Source: Acidobacteria bacterium RIFCSPLOWO2_12_FULL_68_19
GTDB taxonomy: Bacteria; Acidobacteriota; Vicinamibacteria; Vicinamibacterales; UBA2999
NCBI GenBank assembly: GCA_001767525.1
Contig: MELF01000004.1
Span: 1-64,000, forward strand
Length of the DNA: 64,000 bases
Reading direction: 5' to 3'
In this document: positions 21,623 to 31,895 of the stretch, in pieces
Layout of the letters: every line of letters starts with the position of its first letter
How positions within the stretch are numbered: the first letter of the stretch is position 1
Made by a program: the position numbers and the translations under genes
The notes under the pieces: generated by a model
What the model was told of the DNA's origin: nothing
What the model saw: the letters and a program-made list of their open reading frames with translations, nothing else
Databases searched by the model: none

Positions 21623-22509
21623 ACGAACGGGCTGCCGCGGCCGACAAACCGCATGTCGCCCACCGACACCCGCGTGCCGCCGGGTACCGGCTCGAAGGTC
21701 CAGAACGGAAACCGCGCCCAGACGAGAAAGCCGCGAATGGCCGGGGCCGTGCGAGCCCGCGCCACGCGCGGGTCGGCGTCGTGCTTGGCGACGAAGGTCG
21801 GATCGAACCTGATGCGCGTCGGCAGCCACTCGAAGGTGCCGGTCTCGTACCCCCGCCCGTTGTCGACGACGATCTGCCGCCTGAACGGCGATACAGGCAC
21901 GGGGCCGACCATCAGGCCGGTTGGATCGCCGCCCCGCGTCCGGCGCCACTCCTCCGCCACGAGCGTCCGGGCCGCGCGCGCGTTCGCCGTCATCGACAGG
22001 ACGTAGACGAGCGCGAGCGCCAGCGCATGGCGCGCCGGGGCGGGCCCGCCGCGACGGGCGAGCCAGATGCCGGCGCCGAGGATCACCCACAGCCACGGAT
22101 CGACGATGAAGAGCACGTCGCCGTACAGCCAGCGCCAGTCGAACGGCGCCAGGAGGCGCAATCCGTACGGGTTGAGCAGATCGAGGGCGACGTGCGACAG
22201 CACCCCGACGTAGGCCAGCAGGAGCACCCACCCCGCCCGAAACGGCGGTCCATCGCGCCCGGCCGGGCGCAGGCGCGCCGCCGCCATCAGGACGAGCGTG
22301 AGCCCGACCGGCAGCAGCGCCTGCGCGATCGCGCCGTGCGTCCAGCCGCGGCGGAACGCAACCGACGGCAGGTCGGTCGCAAACACCAGCACGTCGATGT
22401 CCGGCAGGTTGCCGGCAATCATCAGGGTCGCAGTGGCGAAGCGTGTACGCCGTTTGAGCCCTGCCTCGCCGCACGCCGCGCCGGCGAGCGTGTGACACAG
22501 GTTATCCAC
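21583..22509 (-). CDS. Membrane-bound metal-dependent hydrolase (YdjM/DUF457 type)
   Basis: MDNLCHTLAGAACGEAGLKRRTRFATATLMIAGNLPDIDVL; several TM segments. Confidence 0.8.
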   Translation of the reverse strand: MDNLCHTLAGAACGEAGLKRRTRFATATLMIAGNLPDIDVLVFATDLPSVAFRRGWTHGAIAQALLPVGLTLVLMAAARLRPAGRDGPPFRAGWVLLLAYVGVLSHVALDLLNPYGLRLLAPFDWRWLYGDVLFIVDPWLWVILGAGIWLARRGGPAPARHALALALVYVLSMTANARAARTLVAEEWRRTRGGDPTGLMVGPVPVSPFRRQIVVDNGRGYETGTFEWLPTRIRFDPTFVAKHDADPRVARARTAPAIRGFLVWARFPFWTFEPVPGGTRVSVGDMRFVGRGSPFVQSVVVAEERGRE

Positions 22510-22575
22510 GGGATCGTCGTGGGGGAATGAAGCGGATCGCCCGGGCACCGAGGGCCCTCGGGCGCGCGCGGGGGC

Positions 22576-23148
22576 TCACGATGACGCCGCAGGCGTCGTC
22601 TTTCCCGCGAAGGCGATCTCGCCGAAGACTTGCGCCTCGAACACGAACAGCCGCGCACCGTGGCGCCAGGCATCGTGCGGGAGCCATGCCTTCAGACAGG
22701 CGTGGGACACGAAGGCGTGTCGATCCCACCGCTGCTCGGTCGCCACCTGCGGCAGCAGCAACCCCTTGGAGACGCCCCGCTCGACGATCACCCCGTGCCG
22801 ACCGAGCTCGATCTCCTCGATCGACTGGATTTCCCGCTCCGGCGTGAGCACCGAGATCTCGATGTCGATACGGGCGAGCTCGCGGAGCGAGACCGGAAAG
22901 AAGCGCGGGTCGGAGTCGGACACCGACGCCGCCAGTTGCGCGATCGTGTCGCCGAGCGGCGCCTCCGTGTCGAGGCGGCCCAGACAGCCGCGCAGCTCGC
23001 CCTGATTGTGGATCGTGACGAACGCGTTCGACGGCGTGTCGAGCGCTCCGCCGCGCGCCGGCTCGGGCGGCGGGTGCCGCCGCACCCGCGCCTCGAGCGC
23101 GCGTCGCGCCAGCGCCAGGAGTCGGCGCTGGTCTTCAGCTTCGATCAT
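22576..23148 (-). CDS. AMMECR1 domain protein (AmmeMemoRadiSam system protein A)
   Basis: GELRGCLGRLDTEAPLGDTIAQLAASVSDSDPRFFPVSLREL... LPQVATEQRWDRHAFVSHAC. Confidence 0.92.
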   Translation of the reverse strand: MIEAEDQRRLLALARRALEARVRRHPPPEPARGGALDTPSNAFVTIHNQGELRGCLGRLDTEAPLGDTIAQLAASVSDSDPRFFPVSLRELARIDIEISVLTPEREIQSIEEIELGRHGVIVERGVSKGLLLPQVATEQRWDRHAFVSHACLKAWLPHDAWRHGARLFVFEAQVFGEIAFAGKTTPAASS

Positions 23149-23149
23149 G

Positions 23150-23242
23150 GCAACTCTCAAGATCCAACTCCCAACCCCCAATAGACCCCACCTTCGACTC
23201 CTGCATCGCGTTGGGAATTGGGCTGTGGGAGTTGGGCGTTGA
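23150..23242. repeat. Word-repeat inverted element, family TTGGGAGT/TTGGGCG
   Basis: caactctcaagatccaactcccaaccccca ... gttgggaattgggctgtgggagttgggcgttg. Confidence 0.87.
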
Positions 23243-23247
23243 CTGCT

Positions 23248-24072
23248 TCACCAGACTGCCGCCGCCATGTAGCCCACGACCGACGACTTGTCGCCCGACA
23301 CGTCGCCGGAATCCCCGTAGCGCAGTACGCGCGCCTCCGTGCAGCCGAGCTCGATGGCCGCGCGCAGCACCGATACTATCGGTCCGCCGCCGCAGGCGTG
23401 CCGGGGTTCCCGTTCGATCAGCGTCATCAGGCCGTCCGCATCGAGCGCTTCGACACGGCGCAGCACGACGGCGTCGACGCGCGCGGCCAGGGTGGCATCC
23501 TCGTAGTGCGAAAGGTCGCTGCTGGCGATGAGCAGGATCCGCTCGCCGGGGCGCGCGGCCACCGCGCGCGCCAGCGCGTGACCCAGCGCCTGCGCCGTCT
23601 CGCGCCGCTGATGGCCCATGACGAGCGGCACGATCGGGACCCCCGGCAACAGCCGCGCCACGAACGGCAGCTGCATCTCGAGCGAGTGCTCCCGAGCATG
23701 GGCCGCCGGATATTCCACGACGTCGCTCGATTCGGCGGCGACGGCGGAGGCCAGCTCGTCGGCCACGGGCACGGCGCCAAGCGGCGTGTCCCACGCGCCC
23801 CGCGCCCAGACGGACACCCCGTCGAACCCCACGTGGTGCGACGGCCCGACGAGCACGACCGCCGTGTACGCGCACTGCCGGACGAGTCTATACGCGTAGG
23901 CGGCCACCGGCCCCGAGTACATGAGCCCCGCGTGGGGCGCGATGATGGCCCGCGGACAGGAGCGGGAAGAGTCGGACGCCGCCGCGATGTGCGCATCGAC
24001 CGCTTCGGCCAGCCGGGCCTGGCTCCCGGGATACCAGCTCCCGGCGACGGCCGACGGTCTGAGGTCGTGCAT
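23248..24072 (-). CDS. MEMO1 family protein (AmmeMemoRadiSam system protein B)
   Basis: [52 protein letters not shown]. Confidence 0.92.
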   Translation of the reverse strand: MHDLRPSAVAGSWYPGSQARLAEAVDAHIAAASDSSRSCPRAIIAPHAGLMYSGPVAAYAYRLVRQCAYTAVVLVGPSHHVGFDGVSVWARGAWDTPLGAVPVADELASAVAAESSDVVEYPAAHAREHSLEMQLPFVARLLPGVPIVPLVMGHQRRETAQALGHALARAVAARPGERILLIASSDLSHYEDATLAARVDAVVLRRVEALDADGLMTLIEREPRHACGGGPIVSVLRAAIELGCTEARVLRYGDSGDVSGDKSSVVGYMAAAVW

Positions 24073-24131
24073 GGCTCGGATCGTACCCCAGTCGGCCGCC
24101 GGTCGCCCGGGCCAACCTCGGCGATCGGCGC

Positions 24132-24446
24132 ATGATAGCATCGCCGGCAGTGGCCCCCACGCTGACATCCGCCGACGTCGAGCGCATCGCGGCGCTCGCC
24201 CACCTCGAGCTCACCGCCGAGGAGAAGGCGCTCTTCACGCGGCAGCTCGCCGACATCCTCGCCTACGCGGAGCAGGTGCAGGCGGTCGACACGAGCGGTG
24301 TGCCGGCGACGGCGCACGTGCTCGCCGAGCGCACCGAGCGGGAGGACGAGCTGCAGCCATCGCTGCCGCGCGAGGAGGCGCTCGCCAACGCGCCGGACCC
24401 GGCGCCCGAGGCCGGCCTCTTCCGGGTGCCGCGCGTCATCACCTGA
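24132..24446 (+). CDS. gatC: Asp/Glu-tRNA amidotransferase subunit C
   Basis: [38 protein letters not shown]. Confidence 0.9.
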   Translation: MIASPAVAPTLTSADVERIAALAHLELTAEEKALFTRQLADILAYAEQVQAVDTSGVPATAHVLAERTEREDELQPSLPREEALANAPDPAPEAGLFRVPRVIT

Positions 24447-25951
24447 TGCTGGACGCGAGCGCACGCGCCATCCGCGACGAGATCGCCCGCGGCCGCGCCA
24501 CGGCCGTCAACGTCTGCCGGACGTTCCTGGACCGGATCGAGGCGGTGAATCCGTCGCTCAATGCCTTCACCCTGGTCGCCGCGGACCGGGCGCTCGCGCG
24601 GGCGGCCGACATCGACCGCCGGCGCGCCGCGGGCGAGCCGCTCGGCCCGCTCGCCGGAGTGCCTGTGGCCGTCAAGGACAATCTGTGCGTCCGCGGCGTG
24701 CGTACCACCGCCTCCTCGCGCATGCTCGAGCGCTTCGTGCCGCCCTACCACGCGACCGTCGTCGAGCGGCTCGAGGCCGCCGGCGCCGTGATCGTCGGCA
24801 AGACCAACTGCGATGAGTTCGCCATGGGATCGTCGAACGAGAATTCCGCGTTCGGCCCGGTGCGCAATCCCTGGGCGACGGATCGGACGCCGGGCGGCTC
24901 GAGCGGCGGGTCGGCCGCGGCAGTGGCCGCGCGATGCGTCCCGATGGCGCTCGGCTCCGACACCGGCGGGTCGATCCGGCAGCCCGCCGCCTTCTGCGGC
25001 GTCGTTGGCCTCAAGCCGACCTACGGACGCGTGTCCCGCTACGGCCTGCTCGCCTTCGCCTCCTCACTCGATCAGATCGGTCCGATCGCGCGAAATGCGG
25101 CTGACGCCGCCCTGGCGCTGGCGGTCCTCGCCGGCACGGATCCGGCCGACGCCACCTCGTCGCGACAGCCGGTGCCCGACTTTCCCTCCGCACTCTCGGG
25201 CGACGTGACCGGCCTTCGCCTGGGCGTCCCGCGGGCCGTTGTCAGCGAGGGCGTCGATGCGGACGTACGGAGGGCGTTCGAGGCGGCGCTCGACACCCTG
25301 CGGAGGGCCGGCGTGGCGCTCGTCGACGTCGAACTGCCGCACGCCAAGTACGCCGTCCCGGTCTACTACCTGGTGGCGACGGCCGAGGCCAGCTCGAACC
25401 TCGCCCGGTACGACGGTGTGCGGTTCGGCTACCGCGCGCGCGCCGAGACCGAGCACGATGTCAAGCAGATGTATTCCCGCACGAGAGACGAGGGGTTCGG
25501 GCCCGAGGTGAAGCGCCGGATCATGCTCGGCACCTACGTGCTGAGCGCCGGCTACTACGACGCGTACTATCTGAAAGCCCAGCAGGTGCGGACGCTGCTC
25601 AGGAGCGATTACCAGCAGGCGTTCGAGAGCGTGGACGTCGTCGCGATGCCGACGAGCCCGATTCCGCCGTTCCGGCTCGGCGAGAAGACGGCCGATCCGC
25701 TGCAGATGTATCTCGCCGACGTCTTCACGGTGAGCGCCAACCTGGCGGGGCTGCCGGCCATCAGCATCCCCTGCGGCTTCGTCGAACGATCCGAACAACC
25801 GGAACGATCCGAGCGACTCGAGCGCCTGCCCGTGGGCCTTCAGCTCACCGGCCGGATGTTCGACGAGTCAACGCTGCTCCGGATGGCCGACGCGTACGAG
25901 CGGCTGACCGACTGGACGAGACAGGCACCGAGCGGACCCGGCGTTATTTGA
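24446..25951 (+). CDS. gatA: Asp/Glu-tRNA amidotransferase subunit A
   Basis: ATG overlaps the gatC TGA; amidase signature [45 protein letters not shown]. Confidence 0.95.
   Translation: MLDASARAIRDEIARGRATAVNVCRTFLDRIEAVNPSLNAFTLVAADRALARAADIDRRRAAGEPLGPLAGVPVAVKDNLCVRGVRTTASSRMLERFVPPYHATVVERLEAAGAVIVGKTNCDEFAMGSSNENSAFGPVRNPWATDRTPGGSSGGSAAAVAARCVPMALGSDTGGSIRQPAAFCGVVGLKPTYGRVSRYGLLAFASSLDQIGPIARNAADAALALAVLAGTDPADATSSRQPVPDFPSALSGDVTGLRLGVPRAVVSEGVDADVRRAFEAALDTLRRAGVALVDVELPHAKYAVPVYYLVATAEASSNLARYDGVRFGYRARAETEHDVKQMYSRTRDEGFGPEVKRRIMLGTYVLSAGYYDAYYLKAQQVRTLLRSDYQQAFESVDVVAMPTSPIPPFRLGEKTADPLQMYLADVFTVSANLAGLPAISIPCGFVERSEQPERSERLERLPVGLQLTGRMFDESTLLRMADAYERLTDWTRQAPSGPGVI
25784..25825 (+). 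repeat. In-frame degenerate word repeat within gatA ([14 protein letters not shown])
   Basis: gaacgatccgaacaaccggaacgatccgagcgactcgagcgc. Confidence 0.6.
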
Positions 25952-26795
25952 AGATCTGTTCGAGCGTCTCGAACTGCGTCGGGTCCGTTTCGTCGATCTT
26001 CATCGGCGTCACCGAGACCCATCCGTTGTCGACCGCCCAGAAATCGGTGCCTTCCGGTTGCGGCTCGCTCTTCCGCTCGCTGTAGACGTTCCAGTACACA
26101 GTACGCCCCGACGGGTGCTTGATCTCGACGAAGCTCTCGGTGCCCGTGCGCACCTGCCCCTGCCGCGTGATCCTGTAGCCCTTGTAGCCGCCCGCCGGCA
26201 TGGGAGGGACGTTCACGTTCAGAAACGTCCGGGGCGGCAGCCCCCACTGCTTCACCCGTCGCGCCACCCACACCGCCTCTTCGGCGGCGAAGACCAGTTC
26301 TTTCGGGAACACCGCACCCGCCATGGATACCGCGATGGCGGGAATGCCGTGGCGCGCCGCCTCACGCGCCGCTCCCACGGTCCCGGATACCTGGGTCGAC
26401 AAGCCAAGGTTGTATTCGGTATTGACACCTGACACCACGAGGTCGGGCCGCGGCGCCACGATGTTGCGAACGGCGATGTTGACCACGCTCGCCGGAGTCG
26501 CCGTCAGCCCGATGGCGGGCAGACCATTCGGGAGCGTCAAATTCTCCCGGAACACCGTCTCGCTCGTAATGATGGAGTGCCCCTTGCCGGTCTGGTTCTC
26601 GACTGGCGCGACGATGATCGGCGTGCCGATCGCCTGGAGCGCCTGCGCAACGGCCGCGATGCCGGGCGCCCGCACGCCGTCGTCATTGGTCACGAGGATG
26701 CGGTACGGCGGAACCTGCCGGAACTGCTGCGCGTCGACCGGCGCGAGCAGGCCCACCGCGGCCAGCAGGACGAGCAGCGAACGGAGCTTGTGCAT
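25944..26795 (-). CDS. surE: SurE-family 5'/3'-nucleotidase with signal peptide
   Basis: [21 protein letters not shown]-terminal [22 protein letters not shown]. Confidence 0.88.
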   Translation of the reverse strand: MHKLRSLLVLLAAVGLLAPVDAQQFRQVPPYRILVTNDDGVRAPGIAAVAQALQAIGTPIIVAPVENQTGKGHSIITSETVFRENLTLPNGLPAIGLTATPASVVNIAVRNIVAPRPDLVVSGVNTEYNLGLSTQVSGTVGAAREAARHGIPAIAVSMAGAVFPKELVFAAEEAVWVARRVKQWGLPPRTFLNVNVPPMPAGGYKGYRITRQGQVRTGTESFVEIKHPSGRTVYWNVYSERKSEPQPEGTDFWAVDNGWVSVTPMKIDETDPTQFETLEQIFK

Positions 26796-26848
26796 GGGGC
26801 GAGATTATCACCCCTCGAGGACCTCGGGGTCAGACCCCTGCCGCGGGG

Positions 26849-27121
26849 CTACAGCCCGGCCGTCTGGGGCAACTCGTACAAGACGAGCCCGCGCCGCACC
26901 TCCTCCATGGCGACACGTTCGGCTTTGTGCGGATGTAGGCGAGGCACGTCGCCCCCGTCTTCGTCCAGACGAGGTCTGGCGCCGCGGCGCAGCTGTTTGG
27001 CACGCATCGCCGCGATATCGACGAACAGGAATCGACTGTCGATCGGGGGCGCCTTCTCACGTGGTGCGGGAGGTGCATCGGCCGCTTCAGCGGAAGAGAT
27101 GACGACGTCCTCGGTATCCAT
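26849..27121 (-). CDS. rpoZ: RNA polymerase omega subunit-like protein
   Basis: SRFLFVDIAAMRAKQLRRGARPRL...KAERVAMEEVRRGLV resembles the RpoZ core. Confidence 0.55.
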   Translation of the reverse strand: MDTEDVVISSAEAADAPPAPREKAPPIDSRFLFVDIAAMRAKQLRRGARPRLDEDGGDVPRLHPHKAERVAMEEVRRGLVLYELPQTAGL

Positions 27122-27238
27122 GACGCGAACAGCCTAACACCGATCCCGGGATCGGGGAATCCGGGATCGTCGACGCTGTCGTCCTTGGGCAGGACGTCGT
27201 CCCACCGCGGCTCGATCCATGCTTCCTCGACGTCGCTG

Positions 27239-27685
27239 TTACGCGGCCACGTCCACGTTGATGGTCCTCGGCCGAGCCTCGTCCCTGAACGGCAGCTTCA
27301 CGGTGAGCACGCCGTTCTTGTACTCGGCGCTCACCTTCGACGCGTCCACAGTGCTCGGCAGCGTGAACGACCGGCTGAAGGCGCCGTACTGGCGCTCCAC
27401 CCGCCGGAACTGCTCTTCCCGCACGTCTGCCGGCGCCTTGCGTTCGCCGCGAATCGAGAGCGTGTTGTTCTCGACGGCCACCTCGATGTCCTCGCGCGTC
27501 AGATCGGGGAGCTCGGCCTTGATCACGAGGTCGTGAGCGTCGGTCTCGTAGATGTCGACCGCCGGCGCCCACTTGGCCCGGTCGGTGACCTCTTCGTCCC
27601 GCAGATACATGCCGCCGACCAGCCGGTTCATCCGGTCCTGCAGCGTCGCGAATTCCCGAAACGGATCGAGTCGTGTGATAGCCAT
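27239..27685 (-). CDS. Hsp20/alpha-crystallin family small heat shock protein
   Basis: IKAELPDLTREDIEVAVENNTLSIRGERK... YGAFSRSFTLPSTVDASKVSAEYKNGVLTVKLP. Confidence 0.95.
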   Translation of the reverse strand: MAITRLDPFREFATLQDRMNRLVGGMYLRDEEVTDRAKWAPAVDIYETDAHDLVIKAELPDLTREDIEVAVENNTLSIRGERKAPADVREEQFRRVERQYGAFSRSFTLPSTVDASKVSAEYKNGVLTVKLPFRDEARPRTINVDVAA

Positions 27686-27774
27686 TGCTGTCTCCTTGTG
27701 CGTCGACGACTTCGCCTACCTTGACTTCGTCCTTACCTGAGGCGGCCTGAAGCCTGCCGGGACGCCTGTGGAGG

Positions 27775-27824
27775 ATAATAGCATTATCTTAGTGCTTGTC
27801 AAGCATATGATATGAGTCTATATC
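27775..27824. promoter_or_regulatory. Divergent sigma70-like promoters sharing overlapping -35 boxes in palindrome GCTTGTCAAGC
   Basis: Minus: TTGACA (27797-27802), 16-nt spacer, TATTAT (27775-27780). Plus: TTGTCA (27796-27801), 17-nt spacer, TATATC (27819-27824). Confidence 0.55.
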
Positions 27825-27941
27825 AATCAGAGCCGAGTCTTTGATCGCCGCTCTCAAACTCTCGCGACTACAGTGGCGAGTTGGGGGCCTCGTGCGCGCC
27901 CATCGAGCGTGCGAACGCTGTGCGATCATGGGTTCGCGTCG

Positions 27942-28409
27942 ATGACCCACTTCTCCCCGATCCCCGCCTCTGACGCGCCGGACCTCGCCGCCGACATCCG
28001 CGAGTTGTTCGACGATCTGTCGCGGGTCCTGGACCAGAGTCAGCGCGCCTATTCAGGCGAGTGCCATCCGGCGCTCGACGTGCTCGAAACCGACGAGGCC
28101 ATCGAGGTCTCGATCGACGTGGCGGGGGTGCCGGCCGAGGCGTTGCGGGTGCTCTTCCGCGCCGGCGTGCTGCTGGTGGTCGGCGAAAAAGCGCCCGGGC
28201 CGTCCCTGAACGAGCAGACGTTCCATCTGGTGGAGCGCGCCTTCGGCCGGTTCGCCCGCGCAGTCCGGGTGAGCGGCGCCTTCGACCTGCAGAAGGCGCG
28301 CGCCACGCTCCGCGACGGCGAGCTCACGGTCGTGCTGCCGAAGCTCGACGATCGCCGGGGCGGCGCCCATCGGATTGCCATCACCTCCGCGCCGGCCTCC
28401 CGGACATGA
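27942..28409 (+). CDS. Hsp20/alpha-crystallin family protein (divergent paralog)
   Basis: ALDVLETDEAIEVSIDVAGVPAEALRVLFRAGVLLVVGEK; start inferred at ATG 27942. Confidence 0.85.
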   Translation: MTHFSPIPASDAPDLAADIRELFDDLSRVLDQSQRAYSGECHPALDVLETDEAIEVSIDVAGVPAEALRVLFRAGVLLVVGEKAPGPSLNEQTFHLVERAFGRFARAVRVSGAFDLQKARATLRDGELTVVLPKLDDRRGGAHRIAITSAPASRT

Positions 28410-29248
28410 ACATCCTGTTCATCGGCGACATCGTCGGCCGCCCGGGACGTGAGCTGGTGTGCAAGGCGCTGCGCGCGCTCGTCGAGCGCCACGGGGTCGA
28501 CCTGGTGGTGGCCAACGTGGAGAACGCGGCCGCCGGATTCGGCCTCACCAGGGATATCGGACACACGCTGCTCGACGCGGGCGTCGACGTCATGACGTCG
28601 GGCAATCACATCTGGGACAAGAAGGAGGTCCTCGAGTACATGCCGGCCGAGCCGCGGCTCCTCCGGCCGGCGAACTATCCTGCCGGCGTGCCCGGCCGCG
28701 GGACGTGTGTCGCCCAGACCGGCGACGGGCGCGCGGTTGGCGTGATCAACGTGATGGGCCGCGTCTTCATGGCGCAAATCGACGACCCGTTCGCAGTGGT
28801 CCTCCGCGAAATCGAGGCGATCCGCCACCGGACGCGGGTGATTCTCGTCGACTTCCACGCCGAGGCGACCAGCGAGAAGACTGCCATGGGATGGCATCTC
28901 GACGGCAAGGTCACGGCGGTCGTCGGCACGCACACGCACGTGCAGACCGCCGACGAGCGCCTGCTCCCGAACGGGACCGCCTACCTCACCGATGCCGGCA
29001 TGACCGGCCCGCACGACTCGATCATCGGAATGGAGAGGGAGCCGTCGCTCACCCGCTTTCTGACCGCCATGCCGGCCAAGTTCGAGCCGGCGGCCGGCAA
29101 CCTGCGACTGAACGGCGCGCTTATCGAGGCCGACGACAAGACCGGGCGCGCGACCCGGATCATGCGCATCAGCTACTCCGAGGCTGAACTGGCGCGGCTC
29201 GCCGACGCACCCCGTGGCGCGCCGGAGCCGGTGGTACTGGACCGGTAG
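28406..29248 (+). CDS. TIGR00282 family metallophosphoesterase (YmdB-like)
   Basis: MNILFIGDIVGRPGRELV, VANVENAAAGFG, TSGNHIWDKKEV; ATGA overlap with upstream stop. Confidence 0.92.
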   Translation: MNILFIGDIVGRPGRELVCKALRALVERHGVDLVVANVENAAAGFGLTRDIGHTLLDAGVDVMTSGNHIWDKKEVLEYMPAEPRLLRPANYPAGVPGRGTCVAQTGDGRAVGVINVMGRVFMAQIDDPFAVVLREIEAIRHRTRVILVDFHAEATSEKTAMGWHLDGKVTAVVGTHTHVQTADERLLPNGTAYLTDAGMTGPHDSIIGMEREPSLTRFLTAMPAKFEPAAGNLRLNGALIEADDKTGRATRIMRISYSEAELARLADAPRGAPEPVVLDR

Positions 29249-30691
29249 ATGAGCTCTCTTTTCGATCTCCCCTTCGAGGAGCCCGCGCCATCCGCTTCCG
29301 CTGAGGCGCCGGCGGGCCGTCCCGCCGGAGAATCGGAGCGGGTGGAATCCGCCCACCAGCGGATTCTGACGGTCTCGGAGCTGACCGCGCGGATTCGCGT
29401 GCTGCTGGAGGAGCGATTCGCCGACGTCTGGGTCGAAGGCGAGCTGTCGAACAGCCGCGTCTGGAACACCGGACACATGTACTTCACGCTGAAGGACGCG
29501 GGCGCGCAGATCCGCGGCGTGATGTTCCGCTCGGCCGTGCGCACGCTGCGCTTCACGCCGCAGGACGGTCTGCGCGTGGTGGCGCGCGGCCGCGTCGGCG
29601 TGTACGACCCGAAGGGCGAGTACCAGATTGTCTGCGAGCACCTGGAGCCGGAAGGGCTCGGCGCGCTGCAGCTCGCCTTCGACCAGCTCAAGCAACGCCT
29701 CGCCGCGGAAGGATTGTTCGACGAGCGCCGCAAGCGCCCGCTTCCCGCGCTGCCGCGGAAGATCGGTGTCGTCACCTCGCTCGACGGTGCCGCCGTGCGC
29801 GACATCATCAAGGTGCTGCGGCGGCGCTACCCGAACGCGCATCTGGTGATTCGGCCGGCGCGCGTGCAGGGCGACGGCGCCGCGCTCGACATCGCCCGCG
29901 CCCTCGGCGCCGTCGTGACGGTTCCGGGCGTCGACGTGGTGATCGTCGGACGCGGCGGCGGGTCGATTGAAGACCTCTGGGCGTTCAACGAAGAGGTCGT
30001 CGCCCGCGCGATTGCCGGCTGCCCCGTGCCGACGATCTCGGCCGTCGGCCACGAAACCGACGTGACGATGGCGGATTTCGTCGCTGACGTGCGGGCGCCG
30101 ACTCCGTCGGCGGCGGCCGAAATTGTCGTCTCGCGGAAAGACGACTTCTCCGCGCGGCTGGATCGTCTGGCCCGGCGGGTGAGCGCCACCGTCGAGGCGC
30201 GGCTGCACCGGCTCGACTCGCGGCTGCGCACGCTCGAGGCGCGCCCCGGGCTCTCCGGCTTGCGGGCGCGGCTGGCGATGCGCGGCCGGCATGCAGCCGA
30301 ACTGACCCATGGGCTCCATCGCGGCATCCGCGCGAGGACGGCCGGGCGCGAGCGACTGTTCCGCACGCTCCGCCTGGCACTCGAGACGTTCGACCTGCGC
30401 CGGCGGCTTGGCCGGGTGCGCCAACACCTGACGGCGGCCGACCTCCGGCTGGCCGGCGCGAGTGCCGGCGTCCGCCACCGCGCCGACGGCCGGCTGGCCA
30501 GCGCGGCGGCGCGCCTGGAGGCACTGAGCCCGCTCGCCGTGCTCGGCCGCGGGTACGCGGTCTGCTGGAACCACACCCGCACCGCCGTCATTCGCGACGC
30601 CTCTGCCGTTGTCGGCGGCGACCGCGTGCGCGTCACGCTGGCGCGGGGCGAACTGGAGTGTGAGGTCACGGGCCGTGGCCCGGAAGGGTGA
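29249..30691 (+). CDS. xseA: Exodeoxyribonuclease VII large subunit
   Basis: VSELTARIRVLLEERFADVWVEGELSN, VIVGRGGGSIEDLWAFNEE. Confidence 0.95.
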   Translation: MSSLFDLPFEEPAPSASAEAPAGRPAGESERVESAHQRILTVSELTARIRVLLEERFADVWVEGELSNSRVWNTGHMYFTLKDAGAQIRGVMFRSAVRTLRFTPQDGLRVVARGRVGVYDPKGEYQIVCEHLEPEGLGALQLAFDQLKQRLAAEGLFDERRKRPLPALPRKIGVVTSLDGAAVRDIIKVLRRRYPNAHLVIRPARVQGDGAALDIARALGAVVTVPGVDVVIVGRGGGSIEDLWAFNEEVVARAIAGCPVPTISAVGHETDVTMADFVADVRAPTPSAAAEIVVSRKDDFSARLDRLARRVSATVEARLHRLDSRLRTLEARPGLSGLRARLAMRGRHAAELTHGLHRGIRARTAGRERLFRTLRLALETFDLRRRLGRVRQHLTAADLRLAGASAGVRHRADGRLASAAARLEALSPLAVLGRGYAVCWNHTRTAVIRDASAVVGGDRVRVTLARGELECEVTGRGPEG

Positions 30692-30697
30692 AGACGC

Positions 30698-30940
30698 GTG
30701 GATCCAACCATCAAGGACTTCGAGACGGCGATCGCCGAGCTCGAATCGATCGTGAAGAAGCTCGAGGAGGGCGACCTCCCGCTCGAGGCGTCGCTGCAGC
30801 TGTACGAGCGCGGCGTACAGCTCTCGCGCTTCTGTCATTCGCGCCTCGAGGAGGCCGAACGCCGCATCGAGATCCTGAACGAGCGCGGCGAGCTCAAGCC
30901 GGCACCCTCGGCCCTGGGGGATGACGACAAGGCGAGTTGA
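30698..30940 (+). CDS. xseB: Exodeoxyribonuclease VII small subunit
   Basis: FETAIAELESIVKKLEEGDLPLEASLQLYERGVQL. Confidence 0.95.
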   Translation: MDPTIKDFETAIAELESIVKKLEEGDLPLEASLQLYERGVQLSRFCHSRLEEAERRIEILNERGELKPAPSALGDDDKAS

Positions 30941-30974
30941 GAGCGCGCCCTGACAGTGCGCGCCCTCGACTGAC

Positions 30975-31892
30975 ATGGATTTCCACCAGTACCTGAAGGC
31001 CCGCCGCGCCGAGATCGACGCGGCGCTCGTCGCCGCGCTGCCGGCCCCGCCGGAGTGTCCCGCGGTCGTCGCCAGCGCCATGCGCTACAGCGTGACCGCC
31101 GGCGGCAAGCGCCTGCGCCCGATCCTGTGCCTGGCGAGCGCCGAAACGGTCGGTGGCGACCTCGCGCTGGCCATGCCGGCCGCGTGCGCCCTCGAATTCG
31201 TCCACACCTATTCGCTCATCCACGACGACTTGCCCGCGATGGACAACGACACGATGCGGCGCGGGCAGCCGACCCTCCACGTCGTGGCCGGCGAAGGGAT
31301 CGCCATCCTTGCCGGCGACGGGCTCCTCACGGAGGCATTCGCCCTGATGGCGCGCGAGCCCGCGACCGTCGATCCGATCCTCGCCGCGCGCAAGCTCCGC
31401 GTCATCGGCGTCGTGGCGGCCGCGGCGGGCGCAGCCGGCATGGTCGGCGGCCAGGCGCTCGACCTGGGAGCCGGCCGCTCACACGAGGCGGACCCGCCGG
31501 CGCCACCGCCAGGCGGCGAGCACCTCCGCATGATGCACGCGCGGAAGACGGGCGCGCTGATTCGCGCGGCGGCCGTGGCGGGCGCGATCATCGGGGGCGC
31601 CCCCGACCCCCTCGTCGGGAGCATCGACGCCGCGGCAGAGGAACTCGGCCTGGCGTTTCAGATCATCGACGACGTGCTCGACGTCGAGGGGGAATCGGCA
31701 CGCCTCGGGAAGACGGCCGGCAAGGACGCCGCCGCCGGGAAAGCGACCTACGCGGCGCTCTACGGGATCGACGGCGCCCGGCAGATGGCGGCCGCCTGCC
31801 TCGACCGCGCCGACCTCGTCCTCCGGAAGGCCGGGCTGGAGGGAACACTGCTGCCGGAGATCGGCCGCTGGATCGTGAACCGATCCCACTGA
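30975..31892 (+). CDS. ispA: Polyprenyl (farnesyl) diphosphate synthase
   Basis: GGKRLRPIL, SLIHDDLPAMDNDTMRRGQPT, FQIIDDVLDV. Confidence 0.93.
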   Translation: MDFHQYLKARRAEIDAALVAALPAPPECPAVVASAMRYSVTAGGKRLRPILCLASAETVGGDLALAMPAACALEFVHTYSLIHDDLPAMDNDTMRRGQPTLHVVAGEGIAILAGDGLLTEAFALMAREPATVDPILAARKLRVIGVVAAAAGAAGMVGGQALDLGAGRSHEADPPAPPPGGEHLRMMHARKTGALIRAAAVAGAIIGGAPDPLVGSIDAAAEELGLAFQIIDDVLDVEGESARLGKTAGKDAAAGKATYAALYGIDGARQMAAACLDRADLVLRKAGLEGTLLPEIGRWIVNRSH

Positions 31893-31895
31893 GGG

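Noticed and set aside
27139-27172. GATCCCGGGATCGGGGAATCCGGGATCG as a further word-repeat element
   Set aside because: Too short (about two to three words) to separate from chance or a simple palindrome, though it resembles a decayed element
28049-31081. 1010-aa minus-strand ORF
   Set aside because: Antisense to hsp20, ymdB-like, xseA and xseB genes that are all confidently recognised; low-complexity Arg/His/Glu-rich composition typical of GC shadow frames
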